This document shows, piece by piece, positions 1 through 11,508 of a stretch of 64,000 nt of DNA. Both the position numbers and the translations under genes were made by a program. Source of the DNA: Entamoeba invadens IP1. Taxonomy: Eukaryota > Evosea > Mastigamoebida > Endamoebidae. How positions within the stretch are numbered: position 1 is the first letter of the stretch; the number at the start of each line of letters is the position of its first letter. The stretch spans positions 140,067 through 204,066 of the forward strand of contig NW_004440121.1 of NCBI RefSeq assembly GCF_000330505.1, read 5' to 3'. The notes below the pieces were generated by a model. That model searched no databases. It was not told the origin of the DNA and saw nothing but the letters and a program-made list of their open reading frames with translations.

Positions 1-2
1 AC

Positions 3-1151
3 AGTGAAGAGTTTGGTGTCCACATTGCGCAGTATCCTGAAGAAGAGATGTATGAAGTGTATAGTAATGATCAAATAGAGAGAGCGATAGGAATAGCAAT
101 ACAAAAAGCACGGAAAGAAGTGCGGGACCCGAAGGAATTGACGAAAGAGCAGATAGGGTTTGGTCTTGAAGTTGTGAAAGAGAAGAAAAGTGTAGATGTT
201 GAAGAGATGGAGACGGACAATGAATTTGAAAAGAAGCTTCTGAGTGATGTGATCAAGTCTGACGACATCAATGTGTCGTTTGATGACATTGGAGCACTTG
301 ATGATGTCAAAAAAGTGTTGAATGAAACGATCACCCTTCCTTTAGTGCGCCCGGAGTTGTTCTTCTCGAAGTTGACGCAAGGGGCGAAAGGGGTTTTACT
401 CTTTGGTCCTCCTGGGACGGGGAAGACTATGTTAGCGAAAGCCGTAGCGACGGAGAGTAAGTCGAATTTCATTAATGTGTCGATGTCCTCATTGGGGTCG
501 AAGTGGTTTGGTGAAGCCGAGAAGTATGTCAAAGCCCTTTTTACACTTGCGTCGAAATTATCGCCGTGTGTTATATTTGTCGATGAAGTTGATGCGCTCT
601 TAGGAAAGCGGTCGAGCAGTGAACATGAGGCGGTACGTAAAATGAAGAACGAGTTTATGTCGTTGTGGGATGGGATTAAGTCGAAAGATATGGAACGCGT
701 TATTATAATGGCTGCCACGAATCGGCCGTTTGATTTGGATGATGCGGTCTTACGTCGATTGAGTCGAAGGATATTAGTGGACTTACCAAATGAACAGAAT
801 CGAGTGACTATATTAAAGAAGATACTGAGAAGGGAAGACGTCGATCCTAATTTGAATTACACGATGATCGCACAACAGACGGAAGGGTTTTCGGGAAGCG
901 ATTTGTTTGCACTCGGACAAGTCGTGGCGATGCGACCGATTAAAGAATATCTGAAGAGTGAAAAGGGGAAGAAGAGAGACCCAAACCCTATTTTAAGACC
1001 AATCACTACGGAAGACTTCTTGGAAGAAGCGAAAAAAGTCAACCCATCCGTTTCGAAGGATTCAAGCTCACTGACAGAACTCAGGAGTTGGAATAGTTTG
1101 TATGGCGAGGGAAGCACAACATCGTCTAATAACTTAAAATATTTCCTTTAA
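3..1151 (+). CDS. AAA ATPase, Msp1/ATAD1-spastin-like, 5' partial
   Basis: The frame is open from base 3 to the stop at 1149-1151, so the N terminus lies outside the window; the first Met inside is at 48. Counting from that Met, Walker A GPPGTGKT is at 120-127, Walker B VIFVDEVDA at 175-183, sensor-1 AATNRP at 222-227 and candidate arginine fingers RR at 236-237 and 240-241. The block SSSEHEAVRKMKNEF before the sensor and the C-terminal ELRSWNSLYGEG resemble the meiotic-clade ATPases Msp1/ATAD1 and their plant relatives. These use ATP to extract or unfold proteins, often at organelle membranes. No transmembrane segment is visible in the part present, so the membrane role is inferred from family only. 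The AAA core is complete and all catalytic motifs are intact. Confidence 0.9.
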   Translation, partial: SEEFGVHIAQYPEEEMYEVYSNDQIERAIGIAIQKARKEVRDPKELTKEQIGFGLEVVKEKKSVDVEEMETDNEFEKKLLSDVIKSDDINVSFDDIGALDDVKKVLNETITLPLVRPELFFSKLTQGAKGVLLFGPPGTGKTMLAKAVATESKSNFINVSMSSLGSKWFGEAEKYVKALFTLASKLSPCVIFVDEVDALLGKRSSSEHEAVRKMKNEFMSLWDGIKSKDMERVIIMAATNRPFDLDDAVLRRLSRRILVDLPNEQNRVTILKKILRREDVDPNLNYTMIAQQTEGFSGSDLFALGQVVAMRPIKEYLKSEKGKKRDPNPILRPITTEDFLEEAKKVNPSVSKDSSSLTELRSWNSLYGEGSTTSSNNLKYFL

Positions 1152-2149
1152 TCTATGATTTTGAGTTCATTGGTTTCAATAGTTTTTATTTTATAATATT
1201 TATACCATTACAGTATAATACAGATTTATAACATTATCAACACAATAATAAAAATCATAGAATAAGTGTACTATAAAAAAATCATAACTTATAGAAGAGA
1301 GTAATTATTATTTTTAAAAATTAATTATTAAAAAATATATTATTAGAACAATACAAAGATGTTCATTATGAATTTGAATTATGAAGGCAGTTTTATTTAA
1401 ATAAATTGTATTATACTTTATAATAAAAATAGTTATAAAATATGTTTTGTATAGTACAAGATGGGCAAGGGTTTGATGAAAAAGTCAATCAAAACGATTT
1501 GTGGTTAAACGAGTGTTTCCGTATTTACCAAAAGAAAAAAATACAGATCTTGAGGAAACAAATATAAGAAGCTATTTCTGCCAAAAATTCGATTTTTTTC
1601 CTCGAACATAAAGAAAGCTAGTTATTCTTATATTACTACAAAAAAACGTAAATAAACAGGAAATGATTAGCAAAAACACTTTAAAAAAATATAAAAGAAA
1701 AATGCGAAATAAAAATGCAATATTTTAACGACGAGGTGGTTTGAAGCTATAAAATAATTATAATTGAACTATTAATGTGTTGACACGCAAGGCACACAAC
1801 GACGAAATAATCGATTTGGATAAAACACTGCAATATGCGGTGTTTTTCTATTTAAACTTGCGGCTTGAATTGAAGTTAAATCACAACAACAGATTACTGC
1901 GGCAAAATCAGAGGTAACTGACACCCTACTGAAATCGATACAAAAAGGTTTGCGTCAAAAACCACAAAGAAAAGTGGGACATTAGAGAGCCTCAATTCTC
2001 CGTTCATAGTTAAACATACAAATTATAATAAAAGTATAATAAAATTATAATAAAATTACAATAAAAGTATAATAAAAGTAAACTACTTTTTTATATTCGA
2101 GTAGTGCTTTTCTCTACAAAAATCTATCCAAAAGCATCAAATAAATCAG
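1152..2149. other. intergenic, AT-rich
   Basis: No open frame with coding composition, no RNA gene and no paired inverted repeat seen. Just before 2150 there is a short run of repeated AATAAAAGTATAAT-like units (about 2025-2080). Confidence 0.6.
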
Positions 2150-2773
2150 ATGAGCACGATGAGCACAAGTCAGAGTTTTCTCTCGTCCGACTCGATTCCG
2201 TCATACATCAAATTTGAATGTCCGACCCAAAACACTGAGAAAGAAAATTACTCGCACCAGTGTTGGGAGAACGACTCGTCGTCGACTTTAGCAAATCCCG
2301 TCAGTCCGGAGTATATAGTGTTTCCAATCGACGACGCCGACTTCACTCTGCGTAACGACACAAAGACTTTACGTGACACAGAAGACTGGATCATTCATCT
2401 CCAAATGACTGACAAGAAAAAGGACAAACTGACGCGCTTGACGGGGCGCCGAAATTCGATCGAGAAGATATCGCCCTTCCTTATCTCGGAAACATCAGAA
2501 CAAGCAAAAGCAAATGGAAGTCTTGTGCTCAAGAGTGATACCATTAAACAGAAAACAGGGGAACGCCCCGACCCCTGTTTCCTTCGTAAAGTCCGTCGGA
2601 GTGGCAATCGATACGACCACGTCAGAATCGATAAAATGCGAAAGATTTTTGGGCGTCGAGATTCAATCGTCGTGATCAGTAATTTGGTCGTCGCATCGAC
2701 TTCACAGGAGGCGATGCAAAACGCTATTAAAATCAGAAGAGTCGAAAAGCTCAAAAAACTCGCTGGGTTGTAA
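2150..2773 (+). CDS. hypothetical protein with duplicated RRxS-I motif
   Basis: I do not recognise this 207-aa protein. It starts at an ATG and has balanced codon use, unlike the surrounding AT-rich spacer, so it is probably a real single-exon gene. The N-terminal half is polar and Ser-rich. The C-terminal half contains two similar segments of about 22 residues, 91-112 and 160-181, each built as D-K-[L/M]-x-[R]-x-x-G-R-R-[N/D]-S-I followed by a short hydrophobic run. GRRNSI is at 99-104 and GRRDSI at 168-173. R-R-x-S-hydrophobic is the classical site for cAMP-dependent and related AGC kinases, so a regulated adaptor is possible, but that is inference. No membrane segment or signal peptide. 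Confidence 0.7.
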   Translation: MSTMSTSQSFLSSDSIPSYIKFECPTQNTEKENYSHQCWENDSSSTLANPVSPEYIVFPIDDADFTLRNDTKTLRDTEDWIIHLQMTDKKKDKLTRLTGRRNSIEKISPFLISETSEQAKANGSLVLKSDTIKQKTGERPDPCFLRKVRRSGNRYDHVRIDKMRKIFGRRDSIVVISNLVVASTSQEAMQNAIKIRRVEKLKKLAGL

Positions 2774-3252
2774 ATCTACTTGTACTTCTTTCATTCAGTT
2801 TCTTTCAATGCACTCAACAAATGTTTTCTAAAACACTGACGCGAAGACAAAGAAGTTCTTTGCCTTCTCTTTTGACGCTTTCCTACCTCATTTCAGTGAC
2901 TCGGAGTTTACTAGTAACTATTAGTTCACTATTAATTCTTTATGGTTTCTTTGGAGAAGAACATTTGGGTGATTCAAATCTCTATAAATGAATATCAAGA
3001 AATCAAATTGTTGTATTTGAGAGCAATGGCAATGGACTTCAAAAGAAAACGATGTATTGATATTCATTGAGACCGTACTAATCGGTATATATCATTCAAT
3101 AGAACTGTAATATGTCCATTTCAAAAAAATCTTAGACATTTTAATTATCATATCAAAGGTATTTTCCGTAAAGTACGCCTGAAAGCAAGACCAAAATTTG
3201 TAATAACGAAATCAATTGTAAAAATCAAATGGACAGCAGTTGATAGTGACAA
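2774..3252. other. intergenic between convergent genes
   Basis: AT-rich spacer between the end of the RRxS gene and the end of the Na+/H+ exchanger. Nothing further seen. Confidence 0.6.
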
Positions 3253-5153
3253 TCATTCGAGCATTTTAGGCACATCTGTTTTCGGTTGAGGAGGTGTGTC
3301 GATGTTTATGAGTGGATCTCTTGTGTTTTCTTCGCTTGACTTCGGTCCCAATTCTCCTTCATTTTGTTCTACGGCTTCTGTAGTCATTGGAATTTCAGTG
3401 CTTTCATTTTCCTTTGGTTGTGGCGTATTGAACATGTGGTCGACTTTTTCTCTGTTTGTTTGTACGTCGTCTTGAGTCAGGTACGGGTCAATAGTCGCGA
3501 GTTCTCTATCACATGAGTTCACTGAGTTTTAAACAGAAATAAAACTCATTTCAACACAATGAAGTTTTCAATGAGTTTTATTTTTATCTAAGCAATTATA
3601 GTAAATTACTATTATTTATTAATAGTATAGTAAATTACTATACATTGTTATTTATAAAGTAAAAGAGTAACAAACTTCTCTTGCCTGGTTTGTCCACCAA
3701 ACCACTTCTTCATGAACCCTTCATCGAACATGATGAACATCTTCTTCAATGCTCTATTGCTATTATTTGATTGTGGATCGTCCAAGTCCAACACTTCAAG
3801 AGCGTCAGCCTCTCTGATATTGAGTGGTTCACTGCCGCCCATTTGAATTTTGAACAACTTAAGAAGGGGTGGGGTAGTCATTCCAATGAGGACGTTAGTG
3901 AAGAGGACAATGGAATATGTCGTGTTGATGACCAACACACTTCCCATCGTCAACGACAACAAAATTGCAATTGCGCCTCTCAGCCCGGCATACCAGAGCA
4001 TCAGCTGATGTTTCCAAGAGATGTGCGGGGCGTTCTTTCTACAGTTCATAATGAAAGTGATAGGGAAGATGTTGAAAGCTCTTGAGATGAAGCAAAGGAG
4101 TAACACATAGACGATGAAGAGGGGGTTCCAGCATTCTAGAGTCAAGTTCTTTGGATTCGAGAGAGTAATGCCAACACATATGAATGTCATAGTATCACTA
4201 ATGAATGCCAAAGTACCAACTGAATTGTAAACGGTGTGTCTTTGGTTCTCTGGAACAGAGTACCAATGATGGTGAGACATCACCGCTCCCGTCACAAATA
4301 TCGTCAAGATGCCAGACAGCTCCAAAATCTCAGACAAGAAGTACCCGAAGAACGCAGTCCCCACTATTAAGATCACATTCAGTGTCGCTGAGATATTGAG
4401 CGTCTTCATCTTGTTGAACAAGAACGCGCTGATGTACGAGATGAACAAGCCAATAGCACAGGAGCCTAAGGCTTTAATTAAGAACTCGCCGCAGATACTT
4501 AACATATCCATCCAGCCAAAAGTGCTCATATCCTTATCTAACGTGTGATATAACACAATAGAGACCGCATCATTCAAAACACTTTCACCGAAGACTAAGG
4601 AGTATAAGAGGGGGTCCACATTTAACTCCAAGAAGAGAGCGAGAGTAGCGACGGGGTCAGTAGCACCGAGTAAAGTACCAAATTGGAGTGCTTGGTTGAT
4701 GCTCAGATTCTGTGAGCCGAGTCCTATGAATTTGACATTGATGAAAGTGTATCCGTAAATACCAAATCCAATGATTAAAGAGGAGAGAACACACCCACCA
4801 ATTGCATAGGTAAGAATGGGGACTATGTTTGCAAAGAAGTTCCGCTTTTTCATAGTAAAGCCTGCGTTGAAGATAATACAGGGAAGGAAAATCGACTGGA
4901 ATATGTGAGCAAAAGACCGCGAATTAAAAATAAAGTCAATGCCAAAGTGGTAGAGAACTAGACAGACTAACCCAATACTAATACCAACAGTTAGAGAGAT
5001 GATCGACTCCGAAAGGAAGTGAAGTCGTGGGAATAAGTGGATGACTATCATCAATGTCAGTGTTAATAATAACACTCCAACTAACACAAATCCAACAAGT
5101 TCAGGGTTGAACGTTTCATTTGTTACTGCAACAGAAGTGCTTGAATCGGTCAT
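3253..5153 (-). CDS. Na+/H+ exchanger (CPA1/NHE family), two exons
   Basis: Predicted exon 1 is 5153-3676 and exon 2 is 3505-3253. The donor GTTTGT begins at 3675 and the acceptor TAG ends at 3506. The 170-bp intron removes a premature stop and joins in phase (QEK then ELATIDPY), giving 576 aa. The protein has about 12 hydrophobic segments. Family motifs are GATDPVA at 163-169, FGESVLNDA at 188-196 (the Asn-Asp pair of the ion site at 194-195) and YAGLRGAIA in a late membrane segment. It should exchange Na+ for H+ across the plasma or an endosomal membrane. The acidic, Pro-rich cytosolic tail is encoded mostly by exon 2. A TATA-like TTATATAAAG lies about 35 bases before the ATG. The intron contains an inverted ATAAAACTCATT pair (near 3540 and 3580). 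Confidence 0.9.
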
Positions 5154-7964
5154 TGGTGTTTAATTAATAAGTTTTCATATTCCTCTTTATATAAGTCTTG
5201 TATGGGACAAAACAGTCCTTCGTTTTCTTTACGATTTTTCCTTTGGAAAAAAACGGGTTTTAGAAGAGAAGTGGGGTTCAGTAATTAGAGCATTTTTGGG
5301 TTTGAGAAAAAAAATGGGTCTTTATATATGTTGAAAATACACTTAAAATAATTTAAGTGAACGGGAATATTAGGGATTGAATAGACTGTGAATTATATTT
5401 TTTATTCACCCATTTCTGTATCAAAGTATTTTTACGCGTCTTTACAAACAAAATTGTGGTATTTTGTGTATTATATTATTAATATAACACTTTGTGTATT
5501 TAATTTATTATAATAAATATGTATAATTCTTTTCAGGGATATTAGTATTATATAATATAATATATTATAAATATATCAAAGTAAGTTTTTGTATAGACTG
5601 TTTTCAAAATTCAAAATTTGTTCGAATTAAAAATAAAATAACCAAATAAAAAGACTTTTTTATAAAAGTAATATGAACGAATTTAATAATTAATAGGCTA
5701 TTATATGCCTTTTTTTAAAAAAAGTGAATACAAAAAGATCCAACTCACCTTTAAATACCTCTTTGTTTTAGATTGTACAAATTATTAAATTATTAATTTG
5801 AATTTAATAAACTAGTTATTAAATTACTAAATTAATATCAAAATTTTGTAACCCTTGTTTTTTCCAAATAATGTAGAACATATTTAAAAAATTATTTAAA
5901 GTATTTACAAAACAAATAATTAAATTTAAAATAACCAAAACTAAATCTTTATTCTTCATAATATAGGATAATGTATTTATTTTTGACTTTCTTTTAACAA
6001 CAACAAACCACAACAAATTGTATTTGAAAATAAATAGTGTGAATTTATACACGATTTTCTACCTATGAATTTTAATATAAATTTAATAACAAAATAACTT
6101 ACAATNNNNNNNNNNNNNNNNNNNNNNNNNNNNNNNNNNNNNNNNNNNNNNNNNNNNNNNNNNNNNNNNNNNNNNNNNNNNNNNNNNNNNNNNNNNNNNN
6201 NNNNNTTTGTTAATTAAATTGTTATAAGTGGTTTGAGATAAAAAAAATTGCAATAAATATACAGTATTATCATTATTTAATTAATTAAATAATAAGAGTA
6301 GTACATTTTTTAATAAAATAATTATTTTTATTTAAAACCAATTAAAACATGACAACCAAACAGAATGATTGGCGAAATCCAAAAGTAATGTCGCGGTGAT
6401 TATATTATTCGTTACGCCAAAACCATTCACAAAAAGCGCCTTTCGAACCAAACAAGATAACACGCGTCCAACTTTGATAGCAGCGAAACGAAAACGAAAG
6501 TTCCCAGCTATATTCAAGTCTACTCACAATTTGCTTAAATCCAAACCCGTTTAAAAAGACACATAAAAATCATACATACAGAATGAAATTATATTATTAT
6601 AGTTTAATAAATTATATACAAATTATACCGTAGTAAAATTTTATTACAATTATAAAAACTACAAAAACATCTCAAAACAACAAAAAAAACGTCCGTTAAA
6701 GGATGAAATGTCAAAAAAACAGTTGGCAACATTCATTAGAGATAACCAAAAAATAAATTATAACCATATTTATATAATATTTTAATTATTATGTATAGTT
6801 GGTATTTATAATATGATTATTATTGTTTTTTTAGTTAAATAAAAACACGCACATTCCCGTTATTTAGCACGTTTTATGTCTATAAATTAAAGGGTCAAAA
6901 AATGAATAATATTTATTTATGGAGGTTAATTGTTTTTTTAAAAATATCCTATCGCAACCCCGTACTATATTATATAATAATTCAAACTATATTATACTAC
7001 ACATTTCTTTTTTTTTATTTTTAAACCAATTTTTATTCGAATGTTAAAATAGTTTGTTTTATTAATAACAATTTTTTTATTTTTTTGCCTATTCTTGTCG
7101 TGTCTCATACGTTCTACATATCATTTTATTCACATTTAGTTACTCTTCCCGCCTTTTTGTTGATTTTTTATTAATAATGATTCAATAAATTTAAACTTCC
7201 CACCCGAATTAGATCATTACATCATAAAGGGTTGATATTTTATAAGCCATTTTGTTTTGCTTTTGGTCTTTGTTGAGAGTTTTTAGAACGTAGCTTCATC
7301 GATCTTTTAATTAGCAAAATTTTAAAACAATACCCGTTTTGATCAAATATAATAAAATCACTTCTTTTTTAATACTAAGTTTTTATTTATTATGTTATTT
7401 TTCCAATCAATAACACTTTGCCCAACTATTATTTACGACTTTGTTCAATAAAAATATTATTTAAAAGATTCGGCATTATCGAATATGAGTCACTATCCAA
7501 TTTTGTATTCTCTTTTTTGTTATTCATAAGACGGTTTTTATTAACCAACAAGACACATGTTTTAAAAGACAAGCAGAATGAGACTCGTCTTTTTAAAAAT
7601 ATTCGAAGGAAAAAGAGCGAATAATAATAGCCGACTACCCGCTTCATTAAGTTTAAATACCAACTTACACGCTTTTTTACATATAAAACCCAGTTAATAC
7701 CAAATCATCGAAAGTGCCATTAATTTATTGAGAAACACAGTTTTGGGGTGCCAGTGTTCAACCATCCATTTTGATCTGCAAGTTAGAGTCAATAACAGTT
7801 AAATTGATAAATACTTTGCCACAACGGTGTATGAAAAAAAAGCACAATTAACTAAGACCAAAATCTTATCAAAAAGTCAAATGAAAAATATTAAAAACAA
7901 GAAGGGTGTCAATTAAGTTCAAATTAAAAATATAAAGCGAAATCTTCACTACTAATCATATTAC
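5154..7964. other. long AT-rich intergenic region with a scaffold gap
   Basis: Short open frames here (near 5819, 6332-6554, 7418-7647) are AT-rich and overlap on both strands, with no family resemblance; I do not call them genes. About 6340-6560 is less AT-rich than its surroundings and could be a decayed element, but nothing identifiable remains. Confidence 0.5.
6106..6205. other. assembly gap (100 N)
   Basis: Exactly 100 N, the usual placeholder for a gap of unknown length, so distances across it are not reliable. Confidence 0.99.
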
Positions 7965-8825
7965 ATGGGAAACAGCAATTCAAATAGTCCAGTCCGCACA
8001 CGTACCGGTGTTATCAACTTTGACGAGTCTCCCGTGGTCAGGACAACCTTTATTGTTAACAAAACGCATGTCTCTCCCCTCTTTTCGACTCCAAAAACAC
8101 AGTCTCCAAAGTCCGACAAAGAAGACGATCTTGATCTCGAGATATTTAAGCGCGAGGCGAAACTGAAGACTTCGCACTCTGCCAATTTCACTAAGAAGTT
8201 TCATAAGACGGAAAGACTCTGCCACTCCACTGATATCAAAGAGTCGAAAAAGAAAGAAAAGAAGTGTGAGAAGCTTCACAGACAAAATAGTCAACTTGCT
8301 TGTATGGACAAAGGTGTTACTGATAACGTTTTAGTCTCTTTCTTAATAGCAAAGACTATGTGTGACAAGATGGAAGCTATATATAACAGTGATATGTCAG
8401 ACTTTGATCCGAGAGTCTTCCAAAGTATGATTACATGTAAAGATGAGTTGGTCTTCTTAGTTATCACAGACACTCAGACTTTTGGCTTCTATCAAAGAGA
8501 CTTAGTTCCTATTGCTTCTAAGACTACACAACTCACTGTAAACTCTGAAAGTTCATTTTTGTTCTGTCAAAGAAACAACATGCCATCTCCTTTTGTCTTC
8601 CCAAGAAGAGGCGCTAAAAAGCCGTGTTTGTGTTTATACCCAGAAACAAGTAACTCCGTCTTTGGATGCGTTAATGCATTCTGGATCGACAAAAACGGCT
8701 GCATTTCATTTTACCCTGACATCAGAAATAACTTCTTGATGCCTTGCGCAACTCTCAATCCATTACTTATGAACATGAACGATAAGTGCGTGTGCAATAA
8801 GGTTATTGTACTTCGTTGTTTATAA
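7965..8825 (+). CDS. TLDc-like domain protein
   Basis: 286 aa starting at an ATG. Residues 1-110 are polar, low-complexity and Lys/Ser-rich, without a predicted fold. From about 125 to the end there is an alternating beta pattern: a segment with KDELVFLVITDTQTFGFYQ, then SSFLFCQ, then repeated FGCVNAFWI and ISFYPDIRNNF. This order (a strand ending in FG, then a hydrophobic FLF strand) resembles the TLDc fold found in many Entamoeba proteins and in OXR1/TBC1D24-type proteins, where it is linked to oxidative stress and V-ATPase binding. The match is by pattern only. A second TLDc-like gene lies at 19520-20629. Confidence 0.6.
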   Translation: MGNSNSNSPVRTRTGVINFDESPVVRTTFIVNKTHVSPLFSTPKTQSPKSDKEDDLDLEIFKREAKLKTSHSANFTKKFHKTERLCHSTDIKESKKKEKKCEKLHRQNSQLACMDKGVTDNVLVSFLIAKTMCDKMEAIYNSDMSDFDPRVFQSMITCKDELVFLVITDTQTFGFYQRDLVPIASKTTQLTVNSESSFLFCQRNNMPSPFVFPRRGAKKPCLCLYPETSNSVFGCVNAFWIDKNGCISFYPDIRNNFLMPCATLNPLLMNMNDKCVCNKVIVLRCL

Positions 8826-9064
8826 TTGTGTGTGTTTACTTGGTTGGGTTTAGTACTCTATTGTATCATAATTAAACTATTGTTTGTTAATAATATTCAT
8901 TAAATATAACTGTATTAATAATTTTACTAATTTAATTCTATTATTGTTAGAATAAAAAAATATGTTTATGGTGAAAATTATATGATATTATTTATATATA
9001 TTATAATAGAATAAAACTTGAAATATAAGAAATGTTTTCGCTAAATTTTTTAACTGTCTTTTTT

Positions 9065-9510
9065 GGGACCTACATTGACCACCACCACCACCTCTTAAAA
9101 TAGATTTATTTTTTCTATTTCGAATCATATTCAAATTAAAATTATAGTAAATAGGAAACTGGGATAATATTAGGTCTGGTTCCCGAATTCAAAAAATGCC
9201 GAAAATTCACATCGAGTTAGTGGAAACCGAGTGAGACGGAGCATTGAAAAGAAGGCTCATAAAGACGCACTCAAACAGTCTGTTTGTGCACCGTTTCACC
9301 CACTTTCCAAGTCCTCCCTTGGCGCGGATCCCCCCTGACCCCCCCGCAAGCGGGGGGGGGGGGGAACCACATCCGCGTCCACACAGTACGGACAAGGAAA
9401 GTGGGTGACATGGGGACGCACAAACAGTGGCTGAAAAATGGACTTCCTTCGAAAAACACTCGCGGCAAATATTTTTTTTGGTAAAGGTGGTGGTGGTCAA
9501 TGTAGGTCCC
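9065..9510. mobile_element. 446-bp GC-rich foldback MITE, MULE-type target duplication
   Basis: The 25-bp terminal inverted repeats (9065-9089 and 9486-9510) begin GGGACCTACATTGACCACCA and match perfectly. They are flanked by the 9-bp direct repeat GTCTTTTTT (9056-9064 and 9511-9519), the duplication length expected of Mutator-like transposition. The interior is far more GC-rich than the region. It contains long imperfect hairpin arms (about 9277-9310 against about 9396-9432, sharing CTGTTTGTGC and CACCCACTTTCC) and, near the axis, a C-rich run facing 13 consecutive G (9352-9364). There is no transposase, so it is non-autonomous. Open frames inside it are by-products of the palindrome. Confidence 0.85.
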
Positions 9511-9776
9511 GTCTTTTTTTGATAAAATTTTGATAAAAATTTGATAAAAAAATCTCTTTTTAAAAATTAGAATAAGATTTAGTTTTTTAAGTTATAAATA
9601 ATTACAATCAAAAAATTAATAAAAAAAACAACGAAAAAAACCCAATTCCATTTGAGTTGTTTTTTATTTAAATTAAGTATATTTATTAATAAGAAATAGT
9701 TTAATAAATTATTAATAATTATTTTTATAAATAAATTATGAAGTTACATTTGATTCTTTAGATTTAATTATTTTTA

Positions 9777-9940
9777 CAGTCAGTTTCAAATTAATTTAAA
9801 AATGTTCAACAAATAAATATGATTGTACCAAATAAAATAAAAATATTATCAAAATAAATTTAAAGTGTTTCACAAAAAAACAAAAATGTATTTTTTTTTC
9901 AAATGTCTCATAATTAATTATTATTGTTTCAAATAAAATT
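9777..9940 (+). repeat. left terminal inverted repeat of mariner
   Basis: 164 bp, the reverse complement of 11345-11508 with no mismatch found by eye; similarity stops abruptly after AAATAAAATT. Confidence 0.95.
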
Positions 9941-10025
9941 CTTTTTGTACAAATTTGAATTAAAATTGTTTCAAAATTGACATTTTTTGTTTCAAATAAA
10001 ATTAACAAAAATAATAAACATTTAG

Positions 10026-11234
10026 CTATAAATCGTTTCTTTTCATCACTTTTTCGGCTGTTTCGTTGAAAAAATTACCAATAACTTTTCTGACATCAAA
10101 CTTTTCGATACTTTCAAAACAATCTCCAATATTTTTTAACAGTTCTTTTAAACCATTGTTCTCGAGTTTACCAACTCTAGTTTTCCATATACCAAATATG
10201 TTTTCAATCGGATTGCACTCTGGAGAATATGGAGCATTAAAAAGAACTCTGCAGCCTCTATTTTCTGCAATCTTGATGATTTCTTTTTGATGTACGGCAG
10301 CGTTATCCAATACAAAAACGACATTTCCAAGCAAACAGATATAATGTTCAACAAGCAATTTAAATCCAGCAGAAAATATATCTCCATCAACGACTTGGTT
10401 AAACACCCTGCAAAATTTGTCTCCACTTTCTGCAATCGAACATATACAACTAATATTGAATGTCGACAGGGGAGAAATTCTAAAATGTTTTTGCCCTTTT
10501 AAACCCCAATGTTTTGTTCTTACATTACCCAATTTCCAATGAGATTCATCAACAAACACTACAGCAAATCCGGCTTTTTGACAACTTTTCAACTCTAACA
10601 ATCTGTTGACACGTAGTTCTTTATTTTCTAATGTGTTGGCAACTTTTCTTCGTATTGACACTTTTGTAAATGACAGAGGATCTAGTTTGACATTTTTCAT
10701 CAATTTTTCATTGGTTATGTACCTGTCTAATGAAGATACAGAAATCTCGTAATTTTTTCTGCCAAGGCCTTTTTGGCTTGCCTCAAAGACATATTTTGTT
10801 GACAAAGAAGCGAAGTTACCTCTTTCAACATGTCGTCTGTATATTTTGGTTTTCTTCCTTTCTTCTTCTTTGTTATATCGCTTCCATCTTTCAGTTTTTT
10901 TTAGATAAAATTTCACTCTTTCTGTTGGTATTTTGGTTTTATTTACATACCAATCAACGGATTGAGACAATCCATTTTCTTCATACAACTCTCTAAGATA
11001 TGAAATTTGTTCATCCGTGAGAGTATTGTAACATCTTTTTCGGTGTTTTTTAGTGTCTTCTTCCATTCGAGAAGATAATTGAGGATGATAATTGATTTGT
11101 TGTTCTAAAAGTGTACTTTCAGTAACCGGAGAAACGTTTGGGGGAGTGTTTGGAGGTTTACATAAAGGTCCTATAAAAGGTTGTTTGAATAATGCAATTT
11201 CAGACTTAGGCACATATTCGATAGAGTCACTCAT
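10026..11234 (-). CDS. mariner/Tc1-like transposase
   Basis: 402 aa, intact from ATG to stop. Residues 65-115 contain a helix-turn-helix-like segment (LTDEQISYLRELYEENGLS) preceded by basic KKHRKR, expected to bind the terminal repeats. The catalytic domain is DDE_3 type: Asp229 in VVFVDESHW, Asp310 in FVLDNAAVH and Glu344 in SPECNPIENIFGIWK. By my count 33 residues separate the last two, close to the DD34D/E spacing of the superfamily. The enzyme cuts the element at its repeats and inserts it at TA. All three acidic residues are present, so it may be active. It ends close to the left repeat and starts about 110 bp inside the right one. Confidence 0.95.
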   Translation of the reverse strand: MSDSIEYVPKSEIALFKQPFIGPLCKPPNTPPNVSPVTESTLLEQQINYHPQLSSRMEEDTKKHRKRCYNTLTDEQISYLRELYEENGLSQSVDWYVNKTKIPTERVKFYLKKTERWKRYNKEEERKKTKIYRRHVERGNFASLSTKYVFEASQKGLGRKNYEISVSSLDRYITNEKLMKNVKLDPLSFTKVSIRRKVANTLENKELRVNRLLELKSCQKAGFAVVFVDESHWKLGNVRTKHWGLKGQKHFRISPLSTFNISCICSIAESGDKFCRVFNQVVDGDIFSAGFKLLVEHYICLLGNVVFVLDNAAVHQKEIIKIAENRGCRVLFNAPYSPECNPIENIFGIWKTRVGKLENNGLKELLKNIGDCFESIEKFDVRKVIGNFFNETAEKVMKRNDL

Positions 11235-11344
11235 ATTGATTATAAAGTTTAAACGTGTGTTTATATATTCATTTATTTTGTTAAATATATTTAGAAGTTA
11301 TAACATTTGCCAATTATTTAAGTTATAATTTTCATATTTTTGTT

Positions 11345-11508
11345 AATTTTATTTGAAACAATAATAATTAATTATGAGACATTTGAAAAAAAAATACATT
11401 TTTGTTTTTTTGTGAAACACTTTAAATTTATTTTGATAATATTTTTATTTTATTTGGTACAATCATATTTATTTGTTGAACATTTTTAAATTAATTTGAA
11501 ACTGACTG
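11345..11508 (-). repeat. right terminal inverted repeat of mariner
   Basis: Partner of 9777-9940; ends GAAACTGACTG followed by TA. Confidence 0.95.

Larger units (their letters stand above)
9777..11508. mobile_element. complete mariner/Tc1-type element
   Basis: A 1,732-bp element flanked by the target duplication TA (9775-9776, 11509-11510). The terminal inverted repeats are 164 bp each, start CAGTCAGTTTCAAATTAATT and read as identical over their full length. One intact transposase gene lies between them on the minus strand. Identical ends and an unbroken gene suggest recent insertion. Confidence 0.95.

Noticed and set aside
9207..9500. Overlapping open frames on both strands in the GC-rich patch
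   Set aside because: They arise from the palindromic interior of the MITE and change strand symmetrically; no protein family resemblance.
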